Assembly: GCF_016793485.1 (NCBI RefSeq) | Contig: NZ_JAEULZ010000051.1 | Location: forward strand, 35,375 to 99,374 | Origin: Mesorhizobium sp. | GTDB lineage: Bacteria > Pseudomonadota > Alphaproteobacteria > Rhizobiales > Rhizobiaceae | DNA: 64,000 nt | Reading direction: 5' to 3' | Part shown: one piece after another, positions 1 through 9,700 of the stretch | How the letters are laid out: every line of letters starts with the position of its first letter | Position numbering within the stretch: the stretch's first letter is position 1 | Notes under the pieces: generated by a model | Database searches by the model: none | What the model was told of the DNA's origin: nothing | What the model saw: the letters and a program-made list of their open reading frames with translations, nothing else | Program-made: the position numbers and the translations under genes

Positions 1-769
1 CGAGCCTGAGCGGTACGCCGCCGACCGACTTCAACGCGATGCTTTCGATGTCGGAGACACTCTTCAGATAGCCGCGTCCACGCACCATGAACTCGAACTC
101 GGAGATTTCGACCGTGCGGCCGCCCGTGTCCATGTTGCTGGTGCGAACCGCTTCGCCGAGATCCGAAAGCGTCACGCCCTGGGCGCGCATCCGCGACGGA
201 TCGACGACGATCGAGTACTGCTTGACGAAGCCGCCGACGCTTGCGACCTCGGACACGCCATCCGCCTTTGAGACTGCGAAGCGCACCACCCAGTCCTGCA
301 GGGAACGGAGTTCCGCGAGAGACAATTCCTTGGCAACGACCGCGTACTGGTAAACCCAGCCGACGCCTGTCGCGTCCGGTCCGAGCGCCGGGGAGACGCC
401 GTCGGGCAGACGGCTGGCGGCCGCGTTCAGATATTCGAGCACCCGGCTCCGCGCCCAATAGGGATCGGTGCCGTCCTCGAAGATCACGTAGACGAAGGAT
501 ACGCCGAAGAAGGAGAAACCGCGCACCACCTTCGACCGTGGCACGGTCAGCATAGAGGTCGTAAGCGGATAGGTGACCTGGTCCTCGACGACTTGCGGGG
601 CCTGGCCCGGATAATCAGTGAACACGATGACCTGGACGTCGGAGAGGTCCGGTATGGCATCCAGCGGCAAGGTCTTGACCGCATAGACACCGGCGGCAGC
701 GGCAAGTGCGGTCGCAAAGAATATGAGGATCAGATTTCGGGCGGACCAGGCAATGAGCTTGGCGATCAT
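1..769 (-). CDS. cusA: Heavy-metal efflux RND transporter, CusA/CzcA family (partial, N-terminal part)
   Basis: This is the first 256 or so residues of a CusA/CzcA-type inner-membrane RND pump; the rest lies beyond the window edge. The start begins MIAKLIAWSARN and is followed by a hydrophobic first membrane helix and the periplasmic porter region (LPDLSDVQVIVFTDYPGQAP-like segment) typical of heavy-metal RND pumps. Family members of about 1040 residues use the proton gradient to export Cu(I)/Ag(I) or Zn/Co/Cd from the periplasm through a tripartite complex. The start ATG (767-769) overlaps the stop of the adaptor gene cusB by the ATGA arrangement, so the two are translationally coupled. The ion cannot be read from this fragment; copper is favoured by the neighbouring bufferin operon. 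Confidence 0.9.
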   Translation of the reverse strand, partial: MIAKLIAWSARNLILIFFATALAAAAGVYAVKTLPLDAIPDLSDVQVIVFTDYPGQAPQVVEDQVTYPLTTSMLTVPRSKVVRGFSFFGVSFVYVIFEDGTDPYWARSRVLEYLNAAASRLPDGVSPALGPDATGVGWVYQYAVVAKELSLAELRSLQDWVVRFAVSKADGVSEVASVGGFVKQYSIVVDPSRMRAQGVTLSDLGEAVRTSNMDTGGRTVEISEFEFMVRGRGYLKSVSDIESIALKSVGGVPLRL

Positions 770-2217
770 GGCTGCGCCTCAGCGGGCGTCAGCGCGCTGA
801 GCGCGGCCTTCAAGTTGCTTTCGGCATCGATCAGGAAGTTGGCCGAGACGACGACCTTTTCGCCTTCGACAAGGCCTTCCACGATCTCGGCCATGCCCTC
901 GCCCCGCATGCCGACCTTCACGTTGCGTGGCTCGAAGCTGCCTTCGCCCTTGTCAACGATCACAACCTGGCGGTCGCCGGTGTCAATAACCGCGCTATCA
1001 GGCACGGTCACGACAGGATCGGTCCCACCCGTCGCGATCTCCACCTCGGCATACATGTTGGTAAGCAGCAGCCCGTTGGCGTTTGGCAGTTCGATGCGAA
1101 TCCTCGCGGTACGCGTCTGCTCCTGGATTTCGGGATAGATCAGCCCGACCTTGCCCTCAAACACGTTGCCCGGGAGGCTGCGGATGCGCACAGTCGCCCT
1201 GTCCCCGACACGAACGGAACTCAACGCGTATTCCGGCACGTCGGCCATCACCCAGACGACTGAAACGTCGGCGATCCGGAACAAGGTCTGGCCCGCCTCC
1301 GCCATCATGCCGTCGACGGCCATCCGTTCGAGGACGACGCCGCTTCGCGGGGCCGTCAGCGCGACCGATATCGGCACTTTCTTGGTCTTCTCGATTTCCT
1401 CGATCGCCTCGACCGGGACGGCAAGATTTTCGAGGCGTTGGAAACTTCCGCTAGCGGCTTTGCGTCCGCCACCGCTTTTCAGATCAGCAGCGTAGAGCGC
1501 TCCGGCAGCGGCGATTTCTTTGGCATAAAAGCGCACGAGCGGCTGACCCCGCTCGATTACATCTCCTGTGGTGATGGCCGCCACCTCCTCGAGGAACGCC
1601 TCGGTGCGGATCGACACGACGCTGACGCGGCGTTCGTCCAGCGTGACTGTGCCGGGAACCCGGACCGGACGTTTGATGGAGCCTTTGGTAGCCAGCGCTG
1701 TCTTCACGCCTGTGCGTTGCAGCTTCCCTGCCGATACCTTGACGGTCGACCCGTCGTCCGCCTCGCCGTCGAAGACGGGGATGTAGTCCATCCCCATGGA
1801 GTCTTTCTTGGGGGTCGGCGAGGTGTCCGGCAGTCCCATGGGATTTCGGTAGTAAAGTATCCTCCGGTCGCTCGGCGCCACCGCTTCGCCGCCGCCTGCT
1901 TTCATCTCGGGGCGAATCTCGAAGCTCACGTCTTCGCTCGCCAGGACCGCGACGAAATCCCGGCCATCCTCGGTGCGCTTCGGCGTCGACGAATAGGCGG
2001 GATCTCCATCGGGATGGCGGTAGTAGATGACGGGACCGGAGGGAGCCGGATCGGCAGTCGTCGGCATCGGTTCCGCGTAGAGCGGGCGCCCGATGGTCGT
2101 CTCAATCATTTGCACGACGTCCGAGACGGACAGATCTTGTTGTCCGGCCGAGTATCCGCCGGCGCCCGCCCCGGCCGCCAATACGGCGAGGGTCAGCAAT
2201 GAACCGAACCTTTTCAT
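766..2217 (-). CDS. cusB: Efflux RND periplasmic adaptor subunit, CusB family, with two heavy-metal-binding-like repeats
   Basis: The 483-residue product is the membrane-fusion protein linking the CusA pump to an outer-membrane channel. It begins with a signal/anchor segment (residues 1-25). Two similar segments follow: YYRHPDGDPAYSSTPK near residue 65 and YYRNPMGLPDTSPTPKKDSM near residue 122. The second matches the heavy-metal-binding domain found in CusB-type adaptors and ends GMDYIPV. The first keeps the scaffold but lacks the methionines. From about residue 150 the barrel-sandwich and beta-barrel regions are recognisable (IRTEAFLEEVA, GDVIERGQPLVRFYA). It overlaps cusA downstream and the YtkA-like gene upstream by 4 bp each, so the set is one operon. 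No outer-membrane CusC gene is seen in this window. Confidence 0.9.
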   Translation of the reverse strand: MKRFGSLLTLAVLAAGAGAGGYSAGQQDLSVSDVVQMIETTIGRPLYAEPMPTTADPAPSGPVIYYRHPDGDPAYSSTPKRTEDGRDFVAVLASEDVSFEIRPEMKAGGGEAVAPSDRRILYYRNPMGLPDTSPTPKKDSMGMDYIPVFDGEADDGSTVKVSAGKLQRTGVKTALATKGSIKRPVRVPGTVTLDERRVSVVSIRTEAFLEEVAAITTGDVIERGQPLVRFYAKEIAAAGALYAADLKSGGGRKAASGSFQRLENLAVPVEAIEEIEKTKKVPISVALTAPRSGVVLERMAVDGMMAEAGQTLFRIADVSVVWVMADVPEYALSSVRVGDRATVRIRSLPGNVFEGKVGLIYPEIQEQTRTARIRIELPNANGLLLTNMYAEVEIATGGTDPVVTVPDSAVIDTGDRQVVIVDKGEGSFEPRNVKVGMRGEGMAEIVEGLVEGEKVVVSANFLIDAESNLKAALSALTPAEAQP

Positions 2218-2621
2218 TGGACGGCCTTGAATTCCAGGCGGCGCTCGACCGTTTCGGTCTCACCCTGGACCTTCGCTGCGATGGAGAAGCGCCAGCCTCC
2301 CGCCATCATGAGGTTTGTCTTGAAGCGATAGATGCCAGGCTTCTCGGATGGCAGTGCCTCGACGGGCGCCGCCATCGTCTCCATCCCGTCCGGAGCCATG
2401 TCCATTCTGGTGGCGAATACGACAGCGTTGTTCACCGGAGCGCCTGTCCCCTTGTCGAGGAGCCTGACGGCGACGATGGCGCCGTCCCCTTCCTTGATCT
2501 CGTTCTCAACGAGCTGGAATTCGTAGTCCTCTTGCGCTGCTTTGGCCGCCTGGAAAGCTACGATGCAGGACGCGAGCGCCAGCATTGCTGAGCGAAGTGC
2601 GAGTTTCGATTTCATGTTCAA
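2214..2621 (-). CDS. YtkA/FixH-like periplasmic protein
   Basis: The 135-residue product has an N-terminal signal peptide (cleavage expected after AKA near residue 28). A beta-sandwich domain of the YtkA/FixH type follows: KEGDGAIVAVRLLDKGTGAPV, then MDMAPDGMETMAAP, PGIYRFKTNLMMAGGWRF. Such proteins sit upstream of CusB/CusA genes in many proteobacteria and are thought to be periplasmic helpers of metal efflux; the exact role is not established. The methionine-rich stretch at residues 68-80 could bind Cu(I), which is inference. The gene overlaps cusB by 4 bp. Confidence 0.75.
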   Translation of the reverse strand: MNMKSKLALRSAMLALASCIVAFQAAKAAQEDYEFQLVENEIKEGDGAIVAVRLLDKGTGAPVNNAVVFATRMDMAPDGMETMAAPVEALPSEKPGIYRFKTNLMMAGGWRFSIAAKVQGETETVERRLEFKAVQ

Positions 2622-2739
2622 GAATCCCGACTGTCATTGACCGTGCCTGCGCACGGCATTGGGCATGGCAGACACCACGCGGCCTCACCCGTGCAGCATT
2701 CAGCCGCACGGGTTCCGGCGCCAAAGGCGCCTATGACAG

Positions 2740-3087
2740 TCAGGCTTTGGGTGGTCTTGGCGGCGGTTCGCCGATAAGCGAGGGAAAAATCACGTCTCTG
2801 CCATTCAGGAAGTCGTCTCCGATCGGCGCAAGGAGAAAGAAGGAAAACGTTTCGGCAAGCGGGGCGCTGACCATCCCCGACACGCACAAAACAGCCAACG
2901 GGCAATCCTTGCCGCAGTCCGGCACCATCGACTTGCCATCCGGGCAGCAAGGCATGTCGTCTTGCATGATGGACAAAGCTGGCCCGGCGGCAGCAGCACC
3001 CGAAGGCGAAGCTCCAAAAGGTGCAAAGGCCAGCCCGAATACGGCCAGCAACAAAAGCATCCTTCCGAAACCGAACGAACTCGTCAT
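2740..3087 (-). CDS. Small cysteine-rich exported protein of unknown function
   Basis: The 115-residue product has an N-terminal hydrophobic signal-like segment. A cysteine cluster follows (MPCCPDGKSMVPDCGKDCPL, then LCVSG) with five further residues to a second hydrophobic stretch, and the C-terminus is proline-rich. Cys/Met placement of this kind near a Cus-type operon suggests metal binding, but I do not recognise a named family. It is the first gene of the minus-strand run into the YtkA-like, cusB and cusA genes, with a 118-bp gap before the next gene. The roughly 290 bp upstream (3088-3377) carry no gene and probably hold the operon promoter. Confidence 0.6.
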   Translation of the reverse strand: MTSSFGFGRMLLLLAVFGLAFAPFGASPSGAAAAGPALSIMQDDMPCCPDGKSMVPDCGKDCPLAVLCVSGMVSAPLAETFSFFLLAPIGDDFLNGRDVIFPSLIGEPPPRPPKA

Positions 3088-3377
3088 CGATCACATTTTG
3101 GCACAGGAAGCCACCGGACGATAGTGTTTCCGGGATTTGTGACCTTCTTGTGAGACGGCCCACAAGGCGTCGGTACGCGACCTGACAGTAAATGGCACGC
3201 GCAAGCAATCAGCGTGGTTACGATGGCCCAGGGGGCGAGCATGCCGTCGTCCGGACCATACGGGACGCCGCGCCCGACATAGTCCTCGAACCGGATACCG
3301 TTCAGCTCCTCGAACGGCACGGCCGACCTGGAAAAATCCGTCTACGAACCTTCGCGATCCCAATCCTAGCATTCATT

Positions 3378-3881
3378 TCACCGCATTATGAGCCGCCCGA
3401 TCCAATAGTCGAGCGAGAATCGACCTGGTCCCCAGGCCATTATGCCTAGCGCCATGGCCGCCCACGTGACATGGATCGGCCAACCGCTTGGAACCGTGAG
3501 CTGTATGACAATCGTCATGATAAGAAGTCCCAAGGCAGCGAACCGAGAAAAAAGGCCGAACACGAGCATGATCGGTAACAGGATTTCAGCGAGGCCGGAC
3601 GCAAATGCCATCATCCCAGGGGCCGGGAACGGATAGGGACCGCCTGGGAGGTGCAAGCGAAACTCCGAACTGAAGAGAAAGACCGCGACGTCGTTCAACT
3701 GCAGGAAGCCGTCCCATTTGTTGACGCCTGAACGCCAAAACGGCACCGCGAGGCCAAAACGCAAGGCGAATTGGGTGAGGGACGGTTGGGCAATGGCCCG
3801 AATGATGGCGGTTGCCCGTTCACCAACATCGACGATCCAGCTCTGACCGTTGTCGTCGACAAGCCGTGGTTCACTAGCCAT
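3378..3881 (-). CDS. DoxX family membrane protein of the bufferin operon
   Basis: The product is a small integral membrane protein with a DoxX-like fold: four hydrophobic helices, with RFGLAVPFWRSGVNKWDGF at the first and FASGLAEILLPIMLVFGLFSRF at the second. I chose ATG 3881 (MASEPRLVDD) because a GGAGG lies just upstream and the upstream gene stops at 3886; a longer frame would run into bufC. DoxX proteins often accompany DUF2282 / DUF692 / DUF2063 clusters (the D gene of Hvf/Buf operons), where they may act in redox or quinone-linked steps. The precise role is unknown. Confidence 0.85.
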   Translation of the reverse strand: MASEPRLVDDNGQSWIVDVGERATAIIRAIAQPSLTQFALRFGLAVPFWRSGVNKWDGFLQLNDVAVFLFSSEFRLHLPGGPYPFPAPGMMAFASGLAEILLPIMLVFGLFSRFAALGLLIMTIVIQLTVPSGWPIHVTWAAMALGIMAWGPGRFSLDYWIGRLIMR

Positions 3882-3885
3882 CCTG

Positions 3886-4686
3886 TCATCCTCCGAACTT
3901 GACGTCGCTGAATGCACCCGCCGCCAGAATTCCGGCAATGTTGGCCGGGAGGTCGAATGATGGGCTGTCTGCCAACGCCGCAGATGCGGCAGCGCCCAGT
4001 GGTTCGCCCGACATCAGATGCGTGAGAAAGACCGCGCCGCCGGGTGGGAGGTGCCTGACGACGACTTCAAGCTTGGGTCTCGTCACCAAAGCATCCTCCG
4101 GATCGGCCGCCTCGATCTGACCGAAAGGATCTCTGCCGCGGTTCGCTGAGAAAATCGTGACCGCAGGATAGCGTGAGCGGACGATGCGCATGGCCGGGTG
4201 GGGTAACAAGATGGTGTTGCCCAAATGCTCTGGCGGGATCGGCGCGAAAGCCTGCGGCGCCAACGGCTCGGCGTCGGCGGCGTGATACGCATCGAGCCAC
4301 GCCCGCTCGATCCGAGCCACATCAGCCAGCCACGGCAGCGATTGTGCGTATTCGTAACGTTCGATGAAATCGGGAAAGTCGCGGCCATATTCGAACAGGA
4401 GGGGCGAGACCGGCGGCGTTGCGCGCACATGAAAACGCGCCATCGCTCGGAAGAAATCCGTCCCGGTGATGCGCTGTGTGGCTGGAAAGACAGCCGCCAG
4501 TGCATTGATAAGACTGGCTGTGACATTGTTGCGATAGACATTGTAGCGCTTCGTCGCCGCCTTGCCATGGGGCCCGGCGACTGCGGCCGGCGTCACGCGG
4601 CCGGGATCGAGCAGCGCCGGAGCAAAGGACTCGGCGTAAGAAGATTGGACGCTGCGATCGAGTTCGCGCAATTCAGCGGGAAGCAC
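3886..4686 (-). CDS. bufC: BufC/HvfC-type partner protein (DUF2063)
   Basis: The 266-residue protein carries the DUF2063 signature in its N-terminal half: [20 protein letters not shown] followed by FPATQRITG and [11 protein letters not shown] beta-rich C-terminal half follows. Proteins of this family pair with DUF692 enzymes and help deliver or recognise the precursor peptide during cysteine modification. The gene overlaps bufB by 14 bp, which fits a stable enzyme-partner pair. It lies between bufB and the doxX gene in the usual order. Confidence 0.85.
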   Translation of the reverse strand: MLPAELRELDRSVQSSYAESFAPALLDPGRVTPAAVAGPHGKAATKRYNVYRNNVTASLINALAAVFPATQRITGTDFFRAMARFHVRATPPVSPLLFEYGRDFPDFIERYEYAQSLPWLADVARIERAWLDAYHAADAEPLAPQAFAPIPPEHLGNTILLPHPAMRIVRSRYPAVTIFSANRGRDPFGQIEAADPEDALVTRPKLEVVVRHLPPGGAVFLTHLMSGEPLGAAASAALADSPSFDLPANIAGILAAGAFSDVKFGG

Positions 4687-5599
4687 GGATTTTTTCCTGC
4701 GTGAAGGTGCGCGCGTGGCGGTCGAGGATTGCCTGAGCCGCAGCGGCTTCGGCGCGAAGCACCGGCCAATCTGGGATGTCGCTGTCCCACTCGATCAGCG
4801 TCGGCATTGGCCCGCAACGGCCGATTACGAGATCGTAGAGTTTCCAGACCGCATCCGCAACCGGACCGTCGTGGCTATCGATCAGCAGAAGGTCACCCTC
4901 GTCATCTGTTTGCCGCGCATGCCCAGCCAAGTGAATTTCCCCGACCTGGTCGAGCGGAAAGGCTGCGAGATAAGCCAGCGGCGAGTAGCCATGATTCGTT
5001 GCCGAGACAAAGACGTTGCTCACGTCGAGCAGGAGCCCGCAGCCCGTTCTCCGGGCGATTTCGCGAATGAAACCAGTCTCGCTCATCGTCGATTCCGGGA
5101 AGACGACATAGGTCGACGGGTTCTCCAGAAGGATCGGACGTCCGATCGCCACCTGCACTTCGTCGATGTGATCGGCGACGCGCGCAAGCGTTGCCTGGGT
5201 ATAGGGCAATGGCAGCAGATCGTTGAAAAATGTGGTGTCGTGGGTCGACCAGGCCAGGTGCTCTGAAACAAGTGTCGGCTCGTAGCGGTCGACGAGCGCC
5301 TTGAAACGCGCGAGATGAGTTTTGTCTATAGGCTGCGGGCCGCCGATCGACATGCACACGCCGTGCAGCGACACAGGGTGGTCGCGGCGGATGCGGGTCA
5401 GGGCATCGTGGGGAGGCCCGCCGGCGCCCATGTAGTTTTCGGCGTGAACCTCGAAGAAGCCTTCCTGTTTCCCCTCGTCCAGAATCGCTGGCAGATGCTC
5501 ATGCTTGAAGCTGGTGCCGGCTAGGCCGGCAATCGGATGTGCCGGAAAGCGCGAGGTTGCCGACGCCGGTGTGGCACGGTAAGTAACCAGATCGTTCAT
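4673..5599 (-). CDS. bufB: BufB/MNIO-family peptide-modifying enzyme (DUF692)
   Basis: The 308-residue protein is a TIM-barrel multinuclear non-haem iron oxidase of the DUF692 family, which also contains MbnB. The translation shows characteristic metal-ligand stretches: [10 protein letters not shown] near residue 50, [12 protein letters not shown] near 75, VSEHLAW near 112, [10 protein letters not shown] near 160, [10 protein letters not shown] near 192, GEIHLAGHA near 222 and [11 protein letters not shown] near 271. Family enzymes convert cysteines of precursor peptides into oxazolone- or thiooxazole-type products. The precursor bufA1 lies directly upstream and the partner bufC overlaps downstream, so copper-binding bufferin maturation is the likely role. 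Confidence 0.9.
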   Translation of the reverse strand: MNDLVTYRATPASATSRFPAHPIAGLAGTSFKHEHLPAILDEGKQEGFFEVHAENYMGAGGPPHDALTRIRRDHPVSLHGVCMSIGGPQPIDKTHLARFKALVDRYEPTLVSEHLAWSTHDTTFFNDLLPLPYTQATLARVADHIDEVQVAIGRPILLENPSTYVVFPESTMSETGFIREIARRTGCGLLLDVSNVFVSATNHGYSPLAYLAAFPLDQVGEIHLAGHARQTDDEGDLLLIDSHDGPVADAVWKLYDLVIGRCGPMPTLIEWDSDIPDWPVLRAEAAAAQAILDRHARTFTQEKIRASR

Positions 5600-5636
5600 C
5601 GCCTCCTCCTTCGCTTTCCGGCGCTTCGATTTTTGC

Positions 5637-5960
5637 TTACGCGGGGACGTCGCGCGTCAGCGGCTCAGGCGAGCCCTGGCGGTCGCCCGGTACCTTGATC
5701 GAGGCGCAGGTGCCGCCCGCAACGAACGACCAGGCATTGCCCTGGAAATCGACCGTCGAAGTGCCCTGGCAAGTAGTGCCGGGTCCTGCCGCGCAGTCGT
5801 TCATGCCAGCAAGAGAAACGCCGTAGCACTTCTCCTTGCCAGACTCCATTGCCGCCTTTCCTTCCGCTTCCGTCAGGGGCGCCGCACTCGCGAAAGACGC
5901 GAGCGCGGTTGCGACCGCGCCAGCCAGGACAGAAGTGCTTACAGTCGATCTCATAGACAT
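5637..5960 (-). CDS. bufA1: Bufferin precursor BufA1 (DUF2282)
   Basis: The 107-residue precursor has a signal peptide (cleavage expected after ASFASA, residue 26). The mature peptide has four cysteines at residues 45, 56, 64 and 85, in the contexts [19 protein letters not shown] and GGTCASIK. This matches DUF2282 peptides now called bufferins, which are exported, carry modified cysteines and sequester copper. I chose ATG 5960 because GGAGG lies 8 nt upstream; the frame continues to an upstream TTG with no ribosome site of its own. It heads the operon bufA1-bufB-bufC-doxX and is preceded by a SigF-like promoter at 6020-6045. Confidence 0.9.
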   Translation of the reverse strand: MSMRSTVSTSVLAGAVATALASFASAAPLTEAEGKAAMESGKEKCYGVSLAGMNDCAAGPGTTCQGTSTVDFQGNAWSFVAGGTCASIKVPGDRQGSPEPLTRDVPA

Positions 5961-6019
5961 GACATGATCCTCCAATTGGGGGTGTTTCGCACGCAGATTG
6001 CGGCGTGCGTGACAGATAA

Positions 6020-6045
6020 TTCGGCCGAAACGGGCTGCGGGTTAC
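6020..6045 (-). promoter_or_regulatory. Candidate ECF SigF-type promoter of the buf operon
   Basis: Read on the minus strand, GTAACC (6040-6045) is followed after exactly 16 bp by CGAA (6020-6023), about 60 bp upstream of bufA1. From memory this is the motif reported for Caulobacter SigF, whose regulon includes DUF2282/DUF692 operons. An ECF sigma factor with an NrsF partner lies at 9701-10929, so control by that sigma is a reasonable inference. Confidence 0.55.
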
Positions 6046-6096
6046 GCAGCCCCAACACACGGTTTCGTGATCTCGGCTCCTCTGAACGCGCGGAGC

Positions 6097-6121
6097 GTAA
6101 CTTTCGCCATCGGCCATCGAA
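6097..6121 (+). promoter_or_regulatory. Possible divergent SigF-like promoter of the orphan nrsF
   Basis: GTAACT (6097-6102) and CGAA (6118-6121) are separated by 15 bp, close to the pattern on the opposite strand 50 bp away. They lie 24 bp upstream of the nrsF-like start. The spacing and last -35 base deviate, so this is a weak call. Confidence 0.3.
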
Positions 6122-6144
6122 TTAGCGCGAAGAAGGCTCGTGGA

Positions 6145-6786
6145 ATGACGATGGACACAATCAGGCTCATCGAAATGCTTGCCGGAGACAAACGGCAGTG
6201 GCCGCCTGACCCTACCTTCGCCTTGCGAAGAGCGACAGGCCTTGCGATCGCACTTGCGGCAGCCATCATCTTCCTGACGCTCAGCATCAGGCCCGATCTG
6301 GCTATTGTCGCCAAGACACCGGGGTTTGCGTGGAAGCTCGCCGCAACGGTGTCGCTGGGGGTGAGCGCATTCGGCCTGGTCTTGCGGGTGTCTCGACCGG
6401 GGGACGAATGGCGCCTGGCGGCTGCAAATCTGACGGTTGCGCCTATGGTGCTCGCGATGGGGATTGCCTCCGACTTCCTTCCACGGTCGGCGATTCTGTC
6501 CTCCGTATCGACCAATCCAAACGGTTTCGTGTGTCTCGCCAGCATCGTTTTAGCTGGCCTTGCCCCCTTTGGTATCATCGTTGCTGCGCTGCGGCAGGGG
6601 GCACCAACAAATCCGGCCTTGGCGGGGGCGGTCGCGGGACTTTTGGCAGGCGGCATAGCTGCCACCTTCTTCATTGCTCACTGCGTGAGCGATTCATTAC
6701 TGTTCGTGGCCACGTGGTACACGTTGGCCAGCGTGACACTGGCTGCGCTGGGTGCGGCGGTCGCTCTTCGACTGGTCCGTTGGTAA
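6145..6786 (+). CDS. nrsF: NrsF/DUF1109-type anti-sigma factor (orphan copy)
   Basis: The product is an integral membrane protein of about 213 residues with six hydrophobic segments and a short cytoplasmic N-terminus (DTIRLIEMLAGDKRQWPPDP). This is the architecture of NrsF/DUF1109 anti-sigma factors that hold SigF-type ECF sigma factors at the membrane and release them under metal stress. I chose ATG 6145, which has AAGG upstream; ATG 6151 is an alternative. It is divergent from the buf operon and has no sigma gene beside it. The nearest SigF-like gene is 2.9 kb away and already has its own NrsF partner (10273-10929). The two share layout, such as the GAP motif region (ALRQGAPTNPALAG versus MLQKGAPIAPRMTV). 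Confidence 0.8.
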   Translation: MTMDTIRLIEMLAGDKRQWPPDPTFALRRATGLAIALAAAIIFLTLSIRPDLAIVAKTPGFAWKLAATVSLGVSAFGLVLRVSRPGDEWRLAAANLTVAPMVLAMGIASDFLPRSAILSSVSTNPNGFVCLASIVLAGLAPFGIIVAALRQGAPTNPALAGAVAGLLAGGIAATFFIAHCVSDSLLFVATWYTLASVTLAALGAAVALRLVRW

Positions 6787-6789
6787 AAC

Positions 6790-7652
<863 letters not shown>

Positions 7653-7940
7653 ATCTTAGATATCTGGATCGAGCGACGGATGGAGTTGGTGTGAGAAGTC
7701 AGCTGTTCCTGACGGGGCCCAGTTCAGACGGGCTACAGACCATCTGATTGACGGCACGCCATTGCCCGGTGGAAATGCTCCCAGCCCGCCCGACCACCTG
7801 TCGCAAAGGGGGATCACAAAACAGTGACCTCTCGCATGTCGCGCGACCGAACCCTTTTTCCCTAGTGACGCCTCTATAGGGCAACATGCAGTCTATTGTT
7901 CCGTGACCGAGCTTTAACGCAGCAGCAAAGGGAGCGCTCC

Positions 7941-8447
7941 GTGGAGAACCATCTTGTTCTGATCGAGGCCGCCCGCCACGGCGATCGTGTAGCCTTGGAG
8001 CGTCTACTCGCCATTAGCCAACCAGACATTCGACGATTCGCACAGTCGCAATGTGCCGGGAGCGATACGGATGACGCCGTCCAGGAAACGCTCTGGCTCG
8101 TGTATCAACGTATCGGCGCGCTGCGAACGGTCACGTCGTTTTCGGCCTGGGTCTTCTCGATCGTCCGGCGGGAATGCAGCCGGTTGTGGCGGCAGATGCA
8201 TGGTCAGACCGAACTGCCGGCGGACGATCATCCGGCCTTCGTGTATCGGCCGGAGCCGGAATTGCGCGAGGATTTGATTGCGGCAATCCATTCGCTGCCG
8301 GACAGGCACCGCGAGGTGATCGTGCTGCGGGATATTCGGGAGTTCTCGATCAGCGAGATCGCGGTCGAGCTCCGCCTGTCGCGCGAGGCCGTCAAGAGCC
8401 GCATCCATCGCGCCCGCTTGATGATCCGCGAATATCTCGAGGACTAG
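7941..8447 (+). CDS. RNA polymerase sigma factor, ECF subfamily
   Basis: The product of about 168 residues has the two sigma-70 modules of ECF factors. Region 2 runs from DTDDAVQETLWLVYQRIG to FSAWVFSIVRRECSRLWRQ. Region 4 contains LPDRHREVIVLRDIREFSIS and LRLSREAVKSRIHRARLMI. I prefer GTG 7941, preceded by AAAGGGAG; the frame stays open to a TTG at 7896 without an obvious ribosome site. It is followed at once by a small ORF (8450) and a papain-like hydrolase (8692). No recognisable anti-sigma gene is adjacent. Confidence 0.85.
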   Translation: MENHLVLIEAARHGDRVALERLLAISQPDIRRFAQSQCAGSDTDDAVQETLWLVYQRIGALRTVTSFSAWVFSIVRRECSRLWRQMHGQTELPADDHPAFVYRPEPELREDLIAAIHSLPDRHREVIVLRDIREFSISEIAVELRLSREAVKSRIHRARLMIREYLED

Positions 8448-8449
8448 GA

Positions 8450-8695
8450 ATGCCGAGTTCCGAGCAATCTCCGCGGCGAAAGACCCTTCGCCCTCACAGC
8501 AAGAAGGAGAGGACCGTAAGCGCTTGTGCGCGCTCGGGGACCTACAGAAGCGTGGCGAACCTCGTCGCAGGTCGTGAACGTTGCGCTGTGCGAGATGCAG
8601 CGTTTTCGCCGGCACGGGATCGCGCAAACCGCGCGCCGAAGCGGCGCCTTGAACCCGAAACCAAGACCGTTCGTCGGCGGGAGGGATTGAAATGA
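8450..8695 (+). CDS. Small basic hypothetical protein between sigma factor and hydrolase
   Basis: This 81-residue frame starts 2 bp after the sigma factor stop and overlaps the next start by ATGA, as expected for a coupled operon gene. The product is very basic and has two cysteines (SACARSG, RERCAV) but no recognisable domain. It could be a genuine small regulator or simply an open frame in GC-rich DNA; the tight packing is the only support. Confidence 0.35.
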   Translation: MPSSEQSPRRKTLRPHSKKERTVSACARSGTYRSVANLVAGRERCAVRDAAFSPARDRANRAPKRRLEPETKTVRRREGLK

Positions 8696-9468
8696 ACCGT
8701 CTGTCCCGCCAGGTCGGTACTCTGCTATCGCGCTACCTCAATGCGAGGGTGCGTGGCCCCTACCCCCATCCGGCGGCGGATCTCGACGCCATGCGCCAAC
8801 TGCTGCAGCCCGCGGACGTGATTTTGGTCGAAGGAGACCGTCGAATCAGCGGCGCCATCAAGTACCTCACCCAGTCAACCTGGTCTCACGCGGTGCTCTT
8901 TGTGGGCGAGCGCGGTGGCGTCGATGCAGACGGGCGCGTTCGTGCTCTCGCTGAGGCTGACACCGAGCATGGGATACGAGCATTTCCCCTTGACGAGCTC
9001 AAGGGCTACCACCTCCGCATCTGTCGGCCAGCCGGGCTGTCTCCGGAGGACGCCCGCCGCGTGATCGACTATGTGCTGGCCAGACTCGGCGACCGTTACG
9101 ATCTCAAGAATGTGGTCGACCTTGCACGCTACCTGCTGCCGACGCCGCCGGTGCCGGCTCCTTGGAGGAGGCGCATGCTGGCATTGGGCAGCGGCGACCC
9201 GACGCGAGCCATTTGTTCAACGCTGATTGCCCAGGCTTTCCAGTCGGTTGGCTTTCCAATCCTGCCCGTGATCAGCGCCGAGGCAGGCTCCGTACCGGAC
9301 TGTCGCGATTGTGTGCGCGAAATCTATCACATTCGCCATCATAGCCTTTTCGTGCCGCGGGATTTCGACGTGTCGCCATACTTCTCCGTAATCAAGCCAA
9401 CATTGATGCATACCATCGACTACCGGACCTTGACCTGGGCAAAGGTCGATCAGACGGTAGGTTCGTGA
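8692..9468 (+). CDS. YiiX/YaeF-like permuted papain-fold hydrolase (C92 / DUF830 type)
   Basis: The 258-residue product has the permuted NlpC/P60-like order. A histidine motif comes first (STWSHAVLFVGERGG, near residue 65) after PADVILVEGDRRISGAIKYLTQ, and the catalytic cysteine comes late (TRAICSTLIAQAFQSVG, near 172). Family members are thought to cleave amide or lipid-linked bonds at the cell envelope; the substrate is unknown. There is no clear signal peptide. Co-transcription with the ECF sigma factor upstream suggests a stress-induced envelope function (inference). Confidence 0.75.
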   Translation: MNRLSRQVGTLLSRYLNARVRGPYPHPAADLDAMRQLLQPADVILVEGDRRISGAIKYLTQSTWSHAVLFVGERGGVDADGRVRALAEADTEHGIRAFPLDELKGYHLRICRPAGLSPEDARRVIDYVLARLGDRYDLKNVVDLARYLLPTPPVPAPWRRRMLALGSGDPTRAICSTLIAQAFQSVGFPILPVISAEAGSVPDCRDCVREIYHIRHHSLFVPRDFDVSPYFSVIKPTLMHTIDYRTLTWAKVDQTVGS

Positions 9469-9700
9469 TGCCCTCGCCGTGCTCTTCTCTTGTGAAGCAT
9501 CCCGGTCCTGGTTCCGACCACTGGGCGGTCGGTGCGAAGGTCCGGCTCCAGACGGCGCATGCCTCCGCCGCACGGTCGGCCGCGGGTCAGAAGCACGCCC
9601 CTCATCGACCCGTCGTCAGGCCGGGTCTGGTCGGATCGGTTCCCGGGCAAGGATCGTGTGAGTGCTTGCCTCTCAATCCCTCGAATGGGTCCACTCCGCG

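Noticed and set aside
1438-2202. 254-codon plus-strand frame opposite cusB
   Set aside because: The minus-strand frame is a clear CusB with operon overlaps; the plus frame has no homology that I can see.
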